From Lyophyllum atratum (Eukaryota > Basidiomycota > Agaricomycetes > Agaricales > Lyophyllaceae): DNA of 64,000 bases. Location of the stretch: the NCBI GenBank assembly GCA_014905825.1, contig JACGCN010000013.1, positions 620,001 to 684,000 of the forward strand. Direction: 5' to 3'. Shown here piece after piece: positions 24,901 through 37,155 of this stretch. Every line of letters begins with the position of its first letter. Position 1 is the stretch's first letter. The notes beneath the pieces were generated by a model. The model made no database searches. It was given only the letters and a program-made list of their open reading frames with translations, and was not told where the DNA came from. Made by a program: the position numbers and the translations under genes.

Positions 24901-25238
24901 ATGGGGTGAGTGTCTTGGCATGAGGAATATCTCGGGCCACCATACTAAGATTGTGTTTCCTAGTGTGATATTCTCGTGCATAGGAGGTAACATCAACGGC
25001 TTGAAGATGTAGCCTGATCATCAATTCACAAAAAAAATAGATGTCTTTGCGTGTATTGGAGATTGCATCATGGGGATCGTGGGCGCGATCGCCGGTTGCA
25101 TAGAGTGTATCATCGCAGGTGAGCCGACAGCACGTTCTCCACCATTCCAAGTTCCGGCTTATAATCCTATGAACTATAGCTATAGCTTCCTGCATCGCCG
25201 GTATAGTGGACTGCCTGACTTGCGGTTGTTGTCGGTAG
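24901..25238 (+). CDS. 54-residue Cys/Gly/Ile-rich small protein
   Basis: Tiny four-exon gene: 24901-24905 (ATGGG only), 24964-24986, 25041-25118 and 25180-25238. The spliced product starts MGVIFSCIGDVFACIGDCIM and ends VDCLTCGCCR. It is almost entirely small and hydrophobic residues with a cysteine every few positions (11 in all), and a CxCC end. It resembles a family of short Agaricomycete proteins of the form MG-[VI]-xx-CI...CLTCG..., whose function I do not know. The N-terminal Met-Gly plus cysteines suggests lipid modification or membrane association, but this is inference. All three introns have standard ends (GTGAGT..TAG, GTAACA..TAG, GTGAGC..TAG), and only this chain keeps one frame throughout. 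It lies between two similar CRE-containing segments. Confidence 0.75.
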
Positions 25239-26092
25239 GTCGCTCTTTGTGCTTCGATGTCGAGTTTACGGCTGACTCTTCGAGCAGTTGAACGTGGCCC
25301 CGGGGTGCAAACTAGCCTGCCCCGGGGCCATGTTTCCTTGATGGACGCACGAGCGGACGATACTCAACCATAGCGTATTCTATTATGTATCCTAATCATG
25401 TAAATCGGAATTCTGCCAATGGACAGCTTCAATCTACTAGGTCGCATGAGATTTACTTGCGTCGTGGTTGGCGGCATCATCGTGACTCCGAGGTCGTAGT
25501 GTCAGGTTTCTTCATTCGGCCTTCGAACGGACATCCATGCCTATGCCTGTGACGTCAGAGCCGCCCAATTCAAGATGGACTCTTGACTAGCCTTCACCGC
25601 CACTATGCTATCAACACTGTGGCCAAACAGGAGCGTCGAGATGATTTCTGAAAATAGACGATGTGTTCGAAGTAGCAGGGAAGTGGTAATAAAGGTATGA
25701 GCATTCGAACGTCGTCTAGCCCACAGCGTTTAAAGCCGAAATACCGAAAGGTGTCAATTTGATTAGATTGACGGATATGCCAACAATGTTCAGATATGTA
25801 TTTACAGCGCTGGCGCTGCTGCGACTGACGAGGATCATGAGGAAGATGGAAAAAGGTACAGTTGTTCCTGGAAACTTTCTGGAAAGGAGATTAGAAGAGA
25901 TTAGACCGGATAAGATCTGTCGATCATTATGTACGATCGATTCTACACAAGCGCAAACAACAATTTTGGGTTATCTAACATTAGCCAATTTTCTCTTTTC
26001 CTCTTCCTCTCCACTCGCAAGCAGGCAGACCCTCAATCCGAGTGGTGAGGAAGAAGACGACGCCAGTTTACACGAGTAATAATTATCGCACC
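25239..26092. other. spacer with second copy of duplicated segment; URA2 upstream region
   Basis: About 850 bp without a supported gene. 25485-25580 repeats parts of the segment upstream of the small Cys-rich gene. The last 150 bp before 26093 are C/T-rich and probably carry the URA2 leader. Confidence 0.45.
25550..25557. promoter_or_regulatory. CRE-like palindrome TGACGTCA, second copy
   Basis: Same palindrome and flanks (CCTGTGACGTCAG, then GCCGCCCAAT) as at 24592, within a degenerate direct repeat that brackets the 54-residue gene. Confidence 0.45.
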
Positions 26093-29000
26093 ATGTCCAT
26101 CCTCACTGCGCAACTCCCGCTTATTCGGCCCGGCCTGTCTCGCACCTCAAGTGCCCTTGCTAACTTTCCGGCTCCGCCTGTCACTGCCGCGCTTGCTCGT
26201 GCCGATGGCAGCGAACAGGAAGAGGGAATCCTTGAGCTCGCGGACGGTTCTGCCTTCCGAGGAATCAGCTTTGGTGCTGAGGGAAAGAGCATAGCTGGGG
26301 AGTGTGTTTTTCAGACGGGTACGTCTAGGCCAAATCGGTTCACGGCTCCGTCTCACGCGTCAAATCAGGTATGGTGGGATACACAGAATCTCTTACCGAT
26401 CCTTCATATGAAGGACAAATCCTCGTGTTGACGTACCCGTTGGTCGGCAACTACGGCGTTCCTGAACGTCCGACTTCTCTGGATACCCTTCCCGACCACT
26501 TTGAGTCCTCCCGAATCCACATCGCTGCGCTGGTCGTCGGATACTACTCCGAAGACTTCAGTCACTTTCTCGCCAATTCCTCACTCGGAACATGGCTAAA
26601 AGAGAACGGTGTTCCCGCCATTTTCGGTGTGGATACACGTGCACTCACAAAAAAGATTAGGGAGAAGGGCTCCATGTTGGGCAAGGTCCTGGCACGCAAC
26701 CCGAATGGCTTCCTAAACCGACCGAACCCTCTGGCAGCAGCACTATCACTTACTTCAACTCCTCCCACTCCATACTCCTGGCGCGAAGAGTTCCTGGATA
26801 TTCCTTTCGTTAACATCAATCAAGTCAACCTCGTCGCCGCTGTATCTATACCTGCTCCCCGACTTTTCACGCCGACAACTGAAGCAATGCTTCATCCATC
26901 CGGCCGTCCTCTACGCGTCGTTGCGCTCGACGTAGGGATGAAGTACAACCAGATTCGTTGCTTCATTGACCGCGGCGTGGAACTCAAAGTTGTTCCCTGG
27001 AATTACGACTTCCTTTCAGATACCGAGCCTTATGATGGACTTTTTATTTCTAACGGGCCTGGAGACCCGACTATGGTAACCGAGACGGTAGCGCGGATCG
27101 CGAAAGCGATGGAGAAAGCAGATAAACCGATATTTGGTATCTGCCTTGGCCATCAATTGATGGCACTGGCCGTTGGAGCGACCACCTCGAAAATGAAATA
27201 CGGAAATCGTGGCCAGAACATTCCCTGTACCGATACACTCTCAGGAAGATGCTATATCACCAGTCAGAATCACGGTTATCAGGTCGACACCGCTACCCTC
27301 CCAGCAGGCTGGAAAGAACTCTTCCAGAACGCCAACGACGGCAGCAACGAGGGTATCTATTGCGAAGACAAGCCTTTCTTCTCCGTTCAATTCCATCCCG
27401 AGTCGACCCCTGGTCCTCGTGATACCGAGTTCCTGTTCGACGTCTTCCTGCAAAACGTCGCGGATTGCGCCGCGACGAACTCCCTAGTACCCATCTCTAT
27501 GCCTGGTGGCAAGAAGGAAGATAACGATACTCAAGTTCCTCGCCCGAAGGTGTCAAAAGTCATCATCCTTGGTTCGGGCGGTCTGTCGATTGGCCAGGCT
27601 GGCGAATTCGACTACTCAGGGTCCCAAGCCATCAAGGCCCTGAAGGAGGAAGGAATATACACTATCATGGTCAACCCAAACATCGCTACCATTGCGACAT
27701 CGAAGGGCTTAGCGGACAAGGTCTATTTCCTCCCTGTAACGCCCGAGTTCGTGCGGAAGATCATCAAGTTCGAGAAGCCCGACGGCATCTACGTCACTTT
27801 CGGTGGCCAAACCGCTCTCAACGTCGGTATCAAGCTCAAGGACGAATTCGCAGAGCTCGGAGTGCAGGTTTTGGGCACACCCATCGAGACTATCATCACG
27901 ACGGAGGATCGTCAGCTCTTTGCTTCCGCTATGGAGGAAATCGGGGAGAAGTGCGCTGAGAGCTTCACTGCCACCAATCCTGAAGACGCCGTCATCGCCG
28001 CGCGGACGATCGGGTTCCCTGTCATCGTTCGTGCCGCCTATGCACTCGGCGGGTTGGGATCCGGTTTCGCTCAAGATGAGAACCAACTTCGGGCGCTCTG
28101 TAGCAAGGCGTTCGCTACTAGTCCTCAGGTACTGGTGGAGAAGAGTATGAAGGGCTGGAAGGAAATCGAGTACGAAGTGGTGCGCGATTGTCGCGACAAT
28201 TGCATCACTGTTTGTAACATGGAGGTTTGTGAAGATCTCTCATTGCTTAATCCTTGAATACTCACTCTGCTGCAGAATTTCGATCCTTTGGGCATCCACA
28301 CTGGTGACTCGATCGTCATCGCACCCTCTCAAACCCTCTCCGATGCGGACTACAACATGCTACGAACGACGGCCATCAATGTCATTCGTCATCTTGGCGT
28401 CGTTGGAGAGTGCAACATCCAGTATGCGCTCAACCCCACCTCGCAGGAGTACTGTATCATCGAGGTGAGACCTCTCCCATCCCTATCGACACTCGTTCTG
28501 AGCTTCATGCACACAGGTAAACGCGCGTTTGTCCCGTTCGTCAGCGCTGGCCTCCAAAGCAACTGGATACCCTCTAGCCTTCATCGCTGCGAAGCTCGGT
28601 CTCGGAATCCCACTCAACGAGATCAAGAACTCCGTTACCAAGGTCACCAGCGCATGCTTCGAGCCGAGTCTGGATTACGTCGTCGTCAAGATTCCTCGCT
28701 GGGATCTCAAGAAATTCAACCGGGTCAGCCGACTCCTGAGTAGTAGCATGAAGAGTGTTGGTGAGGTTATGAGCATCGGACGGACATTTGAGGAAACGAT
28801 TCAGAAGGCGATCCGCGCTATTGATGACCAGTTCGCTGGGTTTGCGAAGGTGCGTTACAGTATCATTGCAAGATAGGCGAAGCTGACATTTGTTTGCCTG
28901 TCACAGAATGACTATGTCGAGGATATTGACACGGAGCTCCTCAACCCGACCGACAAGCGCATCTTTGCCATTTCGACAGCATTCCACCGGGGTTACAGTG

Positions 29001-32000
29001 TGGACAAGATCTGGCAAATGACCAACATCGACAAGTGGTTCTTGACGAAACTGGAGTATATCTTTAAGATGGAAACTCGCCTCTCGTACGTCTTACCATC
29101 TTCTTTCAGTATCTTTGACTTACCACTCCACCAGGACATGTAACGTCTCAACCATCTCCTCGTCTCTCCTTCGCCAAGCCAAGCAGCTCGGATTCTCTGA
29201 CCGACAACTGGCTACCTGCATGGGCTCGACGGAACTTGCTGTGCGCAGGCTTCGTCAGGAGAACGCGATCGCTCCCTTTGTAAAGCAGATCGACACCGTC
29301 GCCGCAGAGTTCCCCGCTTTCACGAACTACCTTTACACGACCTACAACGCCTTCGAACATGACATCGAGTTCAACGAAAGGGGAGTCATGGTCCTCGGAT
29401 CTGGTGTTTACCGTATCGGGTCGTCCGTGGAGTTCGATTGGTGCGCAGTGAGGGCCATCAGGACGCTGCGCGAGCAGGGCCTGCAGACGGTCATGGTCAA
29501 TTACAACCCGGAAACCGTCAGCACCGATTACGACGAGGCGGATCGTCTGTACTTCGAGAACATCAGCTTGGAGACTATCCTCGACATCTACGACACTGAA
29601 CGCTCCCGCGGTGTGATCCTAGCCATGGGTGGTCAGACACCTAACAATATCGCCCTGCCGCTGTACCGCCAGAACGTGAAGATATATGGGACGTCTCCGG
29701 AGATGATCGATACCGCCGAGAATCGCTACAAATTCTCGCGGCTTCTCGACGCGATTGGTGTGGATCAGCCATTGTGGAAGGAGTTGACGAGCTTTGAAGA
29801 GGCTACGGCGTTCTGCGAGAAAGTGGGGTACCCAGTCTTGGTCCGGCCATCATACGTACTCTCTGGCGCGGCCATGAACGTAGTGTCCACAGGGGATGAT
29901 CTGGAGAACTACCTAACGCAAGCCACTGCGGTCTCCCGTGACCACCCCGTCGTCATCACCAAGTACATCGAGCAGGCGAAGGAGATCGAGATGGACGCTG
30001 TCGCCAAGGACGGCAAGATGGTCATGCATTACATTTCCGAGCACGTCGAGAACGCGGGAGTCCACTCCGGAGACGCCACCCTCATCCATCCTCCTCAGGA
30101 TCTCGACCCTCAGACTGTCCGCCAAATCGAAGAGGCGACGGCCAAGATCGGAAATGCGCTGAACGTCACCGGTCCTTTCAATATCCAGTTCATCGCCAAG
30201 AACAACGAGATCAAGGTCATCGAGTGCAATTTGCGTGCCGCGCGGTCTTTCCCCTTCGTTTCGAAGGTGACGGGTATCGATGCCATCGAGATGGCCACCA
30301 AAGTCATGCTGGACCTTCCCTTCGAAGCCTACCCTGATCCAGGCCTTCCTCCCGACTACGTTGGTGTGAAAGTTCCTCAGTTCAGCTTTAGTCGGCTTTC
30401 TGGTGCGGATCCCGTCCTCGGTGTCGAGATGGCCTCAACGGGAGAGGTGGCGTGCTTCGGACGAGACAAGTACGAAGCTTATATCAAGGGGCTCATTGCC
30501 ACTGGTATTATCCCACCCAAGAAGAACATCCTCTTCTCTATCGGTAGCTATCGCGAGAAGCTGGAACTCTTGCCGTCGATACAGAAGCTTAGTGCTGCGG
30601 GTTACAACATCTTCGCCACCTCAGGAACGGCAGACTTCTTGACGGAACATAATGTTCCTTGCAAGGTACGCTACTCCTGATCATCATTCGACTTAGGTAT
30701 TGACGATTCTTCCCCACCGATAGTATCTTGAGACTTTGGGAGAAGACAGTCGCGACAAGCAGAAGTCGGAATACTCGTTGACGCAGCATCTGGCGAACAA
30801 TCTCATCGACATGTACATCAACCTGCCTTCGAAGAACCACTACCGTCGCCCTGCCAGCTATTCCAGCAAGGGTTATCACACACGTCGCATGGCCGTCGAC
30901 TTCGCAGTCCCCTTGATCACCAACGTTAAGAACGCGAAAATGCTCGCGGAGGCACTTGTCAGGAAACTGCCTCTCGATGTATCTAGTGTGGATTCGAAGA
31001 GTTCCCATCGCACCCACTCATTCCCCGGCCTTATCAACATCGCGGCTTTCGTCCCGGGTCTCACGGCGCAGAGCCCGGAGGATGTGAAAATCGCGACCGA
31101 GGCATCGCTCAGCGCTGGTTTCACCACCGTTCTGATCCTTCCCTGGGACGACAAGAGCAGAATCGTCGACCGATTATCGCTCGAGAAAGCGCAGGAAAGC
31201 ACTGCTGGCGCTGCTTCATGCAACTTTGCATTGAGCGTCACTGCTTCGGCCACCAACGCGCATAGTTTGGATGACGAAACCCGAGCTGAGACGAAGTCCC
31301 TGTTTATTCCGTTCGGAGCAGCGGACACCTCGCTACCTCTATCTACGGTTGCAGCACATTTCACCTCCTGGCCTGCAGAAAAGCCAATCGTCTCGGATGC
31401 CAAAGGTTCTGATCTCGCATCCATCCTCCTCCTCGCCAGTCTCCATAACCGCAGTGTCCACGTAACCGATGTCCAGACCAACGATGACCTGCTCCTCATC
31501 TCTCTCAGCAAGGCGAAGTCCCTCAAAGTCACATGTGACGTTTCGGTGTATGCCCTGTTCTTCACCCGCGAAGAATATCCCGAATCCAGAAGTCTTCCGA
31601 CGAAGGCCGATCAAAAGTTGCTCTGGAAGAATCTGGATGTTATCGACGCGTTCTCTGTTGGTCCTACACCATATCGTCTAGCTCGGGAAACAGGACAGCA
31701 ATCATCTCCGTCCTCTGGTGTTGAGGAGACCCTTCCTTTGCTCCTCACAGCTGTGACGGATGGTCGTCTGACCCTCGACGACATCCGGCTTCGTCTTCAC
31801 GATAACCCGGTTTCCATCTTCGGAGTTCCCGACCAGGTCCATACCAGTGTTGAGGTCGTGCTTGGACGCAGGGCTCCTTTCACTAAGCGTTCCGAAGGGT
31901 GGTCTCCCTTGGAGGGAAAGACCGTCACGGGCGCCATCCACCGAGTTGTTGTGCATGGTAATACGGCCTTCCTCGACGGCTCGCTGTTCCCTACGTCCCC

Positions 32001-33282
32001 TGGAAGGGATATCTCGGCTTCTATCCTTGGACACGCGCCTCCGCCATCCACTTCTGCAGGCGTCCGCCCAGCGACACCTACCACCAGGGAGCCTGAACAA
32101 TCCGCCATCATGTCATTCCCTACCTCAGGCGCCGTGCAACCCTCGGGAGGCGCTATCCAGGGGTCTTCGGCCATCCATATATTCTCTCACCTTCTCCCTC
32201 ACCCGACCTTCCATCGCCGTCATATCCTGTCTGTCAAGCAATTCACCCAGAAGGATTTGTATGACCTGTTTGCTCTTGCCCACGAGATGCGTCTCCAGGT
32301 GGAGCGTAATGGTACTTTGGATATTCTGAAAGGGAAAGTGCTATGCACACTTTTCTACGAGCCATCTACGCGGACGAGTGCCTCCTTCGATGCCGCGATG
32401 AAGAGGTGTGGTGGCGAGGTCGTCCAGATCACTGCGGAAACCTCGTCGGTGCTTAAAGGCGAGACCCTTCCTGATACAATCCGAACTCTCGCATGCTACG
32501 GCGATGCAGTTGTGATGCGCCATCCTGAGGTTGGAAGTGCACAGCTGGCAGCCAAGTTCTCGCCTGTCCCGATCGTAAATGCAGGTGATGGTATCGGAGA
32601 GCACCCCACACAGGTAAGAGTCTCCTCCTTAGTTTATCCTTATAAACGCTTATACCTATTTCTAGGCACTATTGGACGTGTACACCATTCGTTCTGAGCT
32701 CGGAACAGTGAACGGGCGTACCATCACACTCCTCGGAGACCTAAAAAATGGACGTACTGTGCACAGCTTGGTGACCTTGCTTTGCCTATACTCCGTGCGC
32801 CTGAACTTCGTCTCTCCTGCTGCCCTGGCCATGCCCGCTAGCGTCGTTGCTGCTGCACGGAAGGCTGGGATCCCGGTTACGATCTGCGAATCATTGGACG
32901 AGGTCTTGGCCGACACCGACGTTTTGTATGTTACCCGCGTACAGAAGGAGCGGTTCGTAAGCGAGATGGAATGGCTCCAGGTGAAGGACGCATATCGAGT
33001 GGATCACGCTGTCCTGTCCAGGGCGAAGGAGGATATGATCGTCATGCATCCCTTGCCAAGGGTAAACGGTATGTGATGTCGCTATACCAAGTTTATTCAT
33101 TCTCATATCCTTCCTAGAAATTGATCCCGAGGTTGATTTCGACTCGAGGCGGGCAGTTTACTTCCGGCAAATGCGTTATGGTCTTTACGTGCGTCTTGAT
33201 TGTACCTATGATGTTAACCTCTCACCAATCATATTTATCCTTCCAGGTCCGGATGGCTCTTCTCACCAGCGTCATGGCATAG
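26093..33282 (+). CDS. URA2: multifunctional pyrimidine synthesis protein (CPSase-ATCase, URA2 type)
   Basis: Catalyses the first two steps of de novo UMP synthesis: glutamine-dependent carbamoyl phosphate synthesis, then aspartate transcarbamylation. It is about 2,200 residues long, with nine coding exons. Exon 1 (26093-26318) has [14 protein letters not shown] and the small-subunit N-terminus. The glutaminase core shows [15 protein letters not shown] (nucleophile Cys) and [15 protein letters not shown]. The large CPSase begins around 27550 with [20 protein letters not shown] and carries two ATP-grasp halves. The second half starts near 29380 ([20 protein letters not shown]) and the allosteric region lies at about 30390-30720. 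A dihydroorotase-like domain (about 31015-32000) lacks the metal-binding HxH (LINIAAF in its place), as in other fungal URA2 proteins. The ATCase domain has [39 protein letters not shown] and MHPLPRVN. A short last exon ends [10 protein letters not shown] at TAG 33280-33282. In fungi UTP feedback acts on the CPSase part. Confidence 0.97.
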
Positions 33283-34497
33283 CGGACGTGCTAGTATCTA
33301 CCCCCGGTACCGGATCAAGGATATTTCAGGGTTTCAGTCAGGATGGATCAATTGGTAGATAAGTGCAGACTCAGCATAACACAACTAAAATGTATACATA
33401 AGATAGAATAGACGAATCTATAGACGATAGAAGGGCCTTCGGAATTCATACCACCTCCTCTTGGCTCAAATTCTGTAGACTGTACCAACATTGTTCACAT
33501 CGTCGGCATAAATATAACACAACAATAATTGTACCTTACCTTCAACTTGCCTTCAACCACCGCCTCGTTCCAGTCACGCAGCTGCTCTCATGCCATGGTT
33601 CCATACACACACATGTGTATATATCTCGACGACCTTCAAGATGTTGTCAAGAGCGATGTGGCAGATCCATGGACTCGTGTCAACCCAAGCGCTACCTATC
33701 ACCCTAAGATGCGCAAATCCCGGAGACTGGGCGCTGCTCCGAGGGTCTTGAAACCCATCAAGTCTATAATGCTCAATGTACCGAAGAAGAGGCGTTGAAT
33801 TAAATCCTAGATGATTCATTTCTCCTTCCCATGTCATCATCTCGCAGCCAACCCCGCGCTCTCGCGTGCGACCTGCCTGGTATTATCTCCCAATTCCATT
33901 GGGTACATGCATGTATGCTCATCAGCCATACCTTCTTTGTTTTCAGAACCTTCAAAGCCACGCTAAGCAATGGCTACACATGACCTCGAAGGTTGGCCCG
34001 ATTTCTTCCGCTAGGACCTGCTAGGATTGGAGGGGAGGCCTGTATTTGATTTTTAGATATGTAAAAGTGGGTGGAAAGTTCAATGTTCCCATCCCTTGAT
34101 ATTAATAACTGACATGCGGTGCAAAGATTCTGGCATGCGGACAGGACTGGACAGACTTGCGAAGACCGCGTGTGCACATCCAGTAGGCGCTCACCCACAA
34201 CATACAGCAACAACGGCGTGATCGGCGCAAAGCCTGTCTTTCCCCACCAGAAATCTTCCAGGTGTTGATACTCATAATGGACAAAGTGTACACATATGTC
34301 GAGCCGAACAACGTCGCTGTCATCTCAACGATCATAGGCAATCACGACGTTACGGAGACTTTCAATGACTTGGCCCCATCCAGTCACGATGCTTCACGGG
34401 CCTCATCAGACCCGGAGACGATAAACGCCTAAGAAGCGTGCCAAATCTGTCGGTCCCTTGACGGTCCCTTTCCATTCCTCTGTGCTCCTCCCCCACC
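33283..34497. other. intergenic, AT-rich
   Basis: About 1.2 kb with several short frames on both strands (33529-33798 plus, 33974-34341 minus) but no recognised domain. Holds the URA2 3' end and the upstream region of the SLATT gene. Confidence 0.45.
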
Positions 34498-35604
34498 ATG
34501 AATCAGGATCGCGAGCCAGAGCAGCCTCCTCCACCCCCAGCACCTTTGGCCACCACCACCAGTGTTATGCCTGGTCCATCTGCTCAAGGTCCCCCTGTCA
34601 ACAATCCGCCTGCATCCGAACCGACGCCTGCACAACTTGCCTCGGGCGCAGTAGGTGCAACGCAAGGTCCATCTCACGTCCCCACCGCCCACATTCCTCC
34701 TGCCCAGGAATCGACTGGCAGCCAGCCAACATCCCTCCGCCAAAATCCTGCGCAGCGAGCAACATTTTATTCTGAAAGAGTGCCCTTCGATGATTATGTT
34801 TCGCACGGCTATGGAGGGGGACCGCCCTTGCCCCTGCTCCCGCATGAGATCCGAGCTCGCCAGAGTAGGATTGGAGTGGATGCCCCAATATCACCTGGGC
34901 CACGGTCGGGCATCGACTTCCTCGTTCCTTTGGACGAAAAGGTAAGGAGCATCATCCCTTGAGCTCATACATCAATCTCATAACTGCTTAGCCTTCCCGA
35001 GAAAAAACAGTGGGAGAACGACTTGACCCAACGCTGTCGACAGCCATTGCTGAAAGGGATAAGTACGCCTTCAAAGCGAAGATGACGGGCTATGCCTTGA
35101 ATATTGCAATTGGTTTACAAGTCTTGCTTGGCTCGTTGACCACGGGGATATCTGCTGCTGCTACGACAGGTCATCAGGTGCGCTTCATTTGTGGCAGGAA
35201 GAGATCATTTTACATTTGTCAACTTAGGCCGCAATCGGGACAACGATTCTTGGTGCGTTTCAAATGTTAGTTGAGCTAACTTTTGCTCATCGCCTTGAAT
35301 TCCAGGTGCACTTGCCACTCTCGTCGCCTCGTATCTGGCTCGAGCTCGTGGTTCCAACGAACCCGAGCTGTCTATCACGCGTGTGAAGGATCTTGAACAA
35401 TTCATCCGAGAGTGTGAAGCCTTCAAAATGGATCAAGGCCATAACCTGGGGAGTAAGTTTGATGCGGAGCTGGAAGGTTTGCGCCATCGTTTCGAGGAGC
35501 TACTGGGAAACTCCAATGGGTAAATTCTATACAGATCCGCATTCGACAACCCCCACTGACCTGACCGTGACCCTAGGGAGCGTAAACTTTCGCCTCCAGT
35601 TTAA
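34498..35604 (+). CDS. fungal SLATT domain protein
   Basis: Predicted two-helix membrane protein of the SLATT (SMODS and SLOG-associating 2TM effector) superfamily, fungal branch. Exons: 34498-34941, 34992-35177, 35228-35252, 35306-35519 and 35577-35604. The N-terminal 130 residues are a Pro/Ala/Ser/Thr-rich, probably disordered region (EPEQPPPPPAPLATTT). SLATT begins at TVGERLDPTLSTAIAERDKY, then membrane helix 1 (GYALNIAIGLQVLLGSLTTG), a short turn, and helix 2 (AAIGTTILGALATLVASYLA). The family-typical RARGSNEPELSITRVKDLEQ, an amphipathic C-terminal helix (GLRHRFEELLGNSNG) and ERKLSPPV follow. In bacteria SLATT proteins are predicted pore-forming effectors in nucleotide-signalled defence; in fungi the role is unknown. 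No adjacent cyclase or SLOG gene is seen, so a bacterial-style operon is not supported. Confidence 0.85.
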
Positions 35605-36206
35605 TTCTAGGGCGGAACTGTCCATTATTCCTGCACCACGCGATATTGATTTGGACTTTGTCGACCGTCTCACCTACGATGCTCAACTGTGTGTACTCAC
35701 GAGCCTCCGAGTGGGGATACATCGGGCGCGGACGCCATTTCATTAGTACATACACATCATATCACCATACCCGCGAATGTGATCCCAACCGGGGCTCAGG
35801 AACTTGGGAAGCATACGGTTGACGTGCTTCCATACATCGGTTGCAGACACAGTACACCACATGTCTCGCAAGATGTTCGGAGTTGTGGAGAGATGAACAT
35901 AAGAGGAGTGGACACAGATGCAATGTATTGACGATGGCAATACAAAATCTGTCAAGCTTCCCGTAATAGTGTGACTCTAAGACCTCTTAAGACCTCTTGG
36001 ACGCGCCTGCCAGTCCAAACGCCCAACAAATTCAGTCCAAACTCGGAAATGAAATGTTTGGTCACGTGTTGACGTGTTGTGATCTGGCACTGCCACTGGT
36101 GCCTGAGCCGCTCAGCGTACTCTTAGGCGTCCTCCTCAACTTACATCCTGCACTGGCACTCTCATCGCATCTCTATATTTTACACACATAATACTCATAA
36201 CGAGAG
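35605..36206. other. intergenic spacer
   Basis: About 600 bp between the SLATT and NC2-alpha genes. A tandem TAAGACCTCT TAAGACCTCT occurs near 35980. No gene supported. Confidence 0.5.
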
Positions 36207-37015
36207 ATGAAAAACAAAAACAAGCAGACGAAATTCCCTGTGGTATGTTCCTGAAATCTACCCCGTAACAGAACCGTTGTTCATATAGGATATTTCGCAA
36301 CTTCTCTGGACCCACCCACTAGGCGCGTATCAAGAAGATAATGCAGAAAGATGAAGAGGTTGGGAAGGTTGCTCAAGCTACCCCGATTGTCATTTGTATG
36401 TTCTAACTTGCGTTCTCTTATTTAACAAAGATTCTAGTACGATAATGACGCTGGGTTACAGCGAAAGCTCTGGAACTGTTTCTTGGACTCATAATCGACG
36501 AGGCGAATAAGGTGACAAGTGAGAGGGGTTCAAAGAAAGTAGAAGCATACCATTTGTGCGTCATTGACCCCTTGATAAACTGGTATTTCTCTCTTACTGT
36601 CTGTCTTAGGAAACATGCTGTTGAAACAACCGAAATGCTGGACTTTCTCAAAGAAATCGTGGAAGCGGTGCCGGATCCATCGGCGGGTGGCACGATAGAT
36701 CTAGAGAGTGAGAATGCGGAGGCTGCGAAGAAGAAAAGAGGCAAGGGAAAGAAAGCTGCAAATGCAAATGGGGAGCCTCCAAAAAAGCGGAAGAAAAAGA
36801 AGGAGGAAGCTGGAGCTGAGGGTACAGCTGTGGCTTTAGGTGCGGGTATGGGTGAGGGTGATGCATCGATGAAGTCGGAGCATGAGCACGAGCATGAGCA
36901 TATGCATGAGGACGAGGAGGACGGTAGACGGAGTAGGCATGTGGCATCCAACTACCGGCCGAGAAGTCCCAGCAGCGATGACGAGTTTGTGGGGCAGCCG
37001 TTCATGCGACACTGA
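36207..37015 (+). CDS. BUR6: negative cofactor 2 alpha (Drap1/Bur6-like)
   Basis: Alpha subunit of NC2, which pairs with NC2-beta (Dr1) through histone folds, binds TBP on promoter DNA and blocks TFIIA/TFIIB entry. Exons: 36207-36242 (MKNKNKQTKFPV), 36323-36395, then from about 36461, then the exon starting at 36610. The joined core reads FPV-ARIKKIMQKDEEVGKVAQAT, then SKALELFLGLIIDEANKVTS, ERGSKKVEAYHL and KHAVETTEMLDFLKEIVEAV, a complete H2A-like fold. The C-terminal half is low complexity: Lys-rich stretches (KKKRGKGKKA, PPKKRKKKKEE) that may be nuclear localisation signals, then an EH repeat (EHEHEHEHMHEDEEDG). It ends at TGA 37013-37015. Convergent with the Sld5 gene, about 140 bp apart. 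Confidence 0.93.
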
Positions 37016-37155
37016 CGGCCTCGAAACCTCCTTCACGATCTCACGAACCAGAGGGTTCTGGTGCGCTACGGTGTTCATAGCTAGTACAATATGTATACAT
37101 ACCAAAGGTGAACGGCGAGCGTTCGACCTGGCTCAAAGCGAAGTCATACCCAGCA

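Noticed and set aside
34429..34845. Minus-strand frame of 138 codons
   Set aside because: Antisense of the Pro-rich start of the SLATT gene; no independent support.
36418..36951. Minus-strand frame of 177 codons rich in Ser, Pro and Phe
   Set aside because: Exact antisense of the Lys/Glu-rich NC2-alpha tail; low-complexity shadow.
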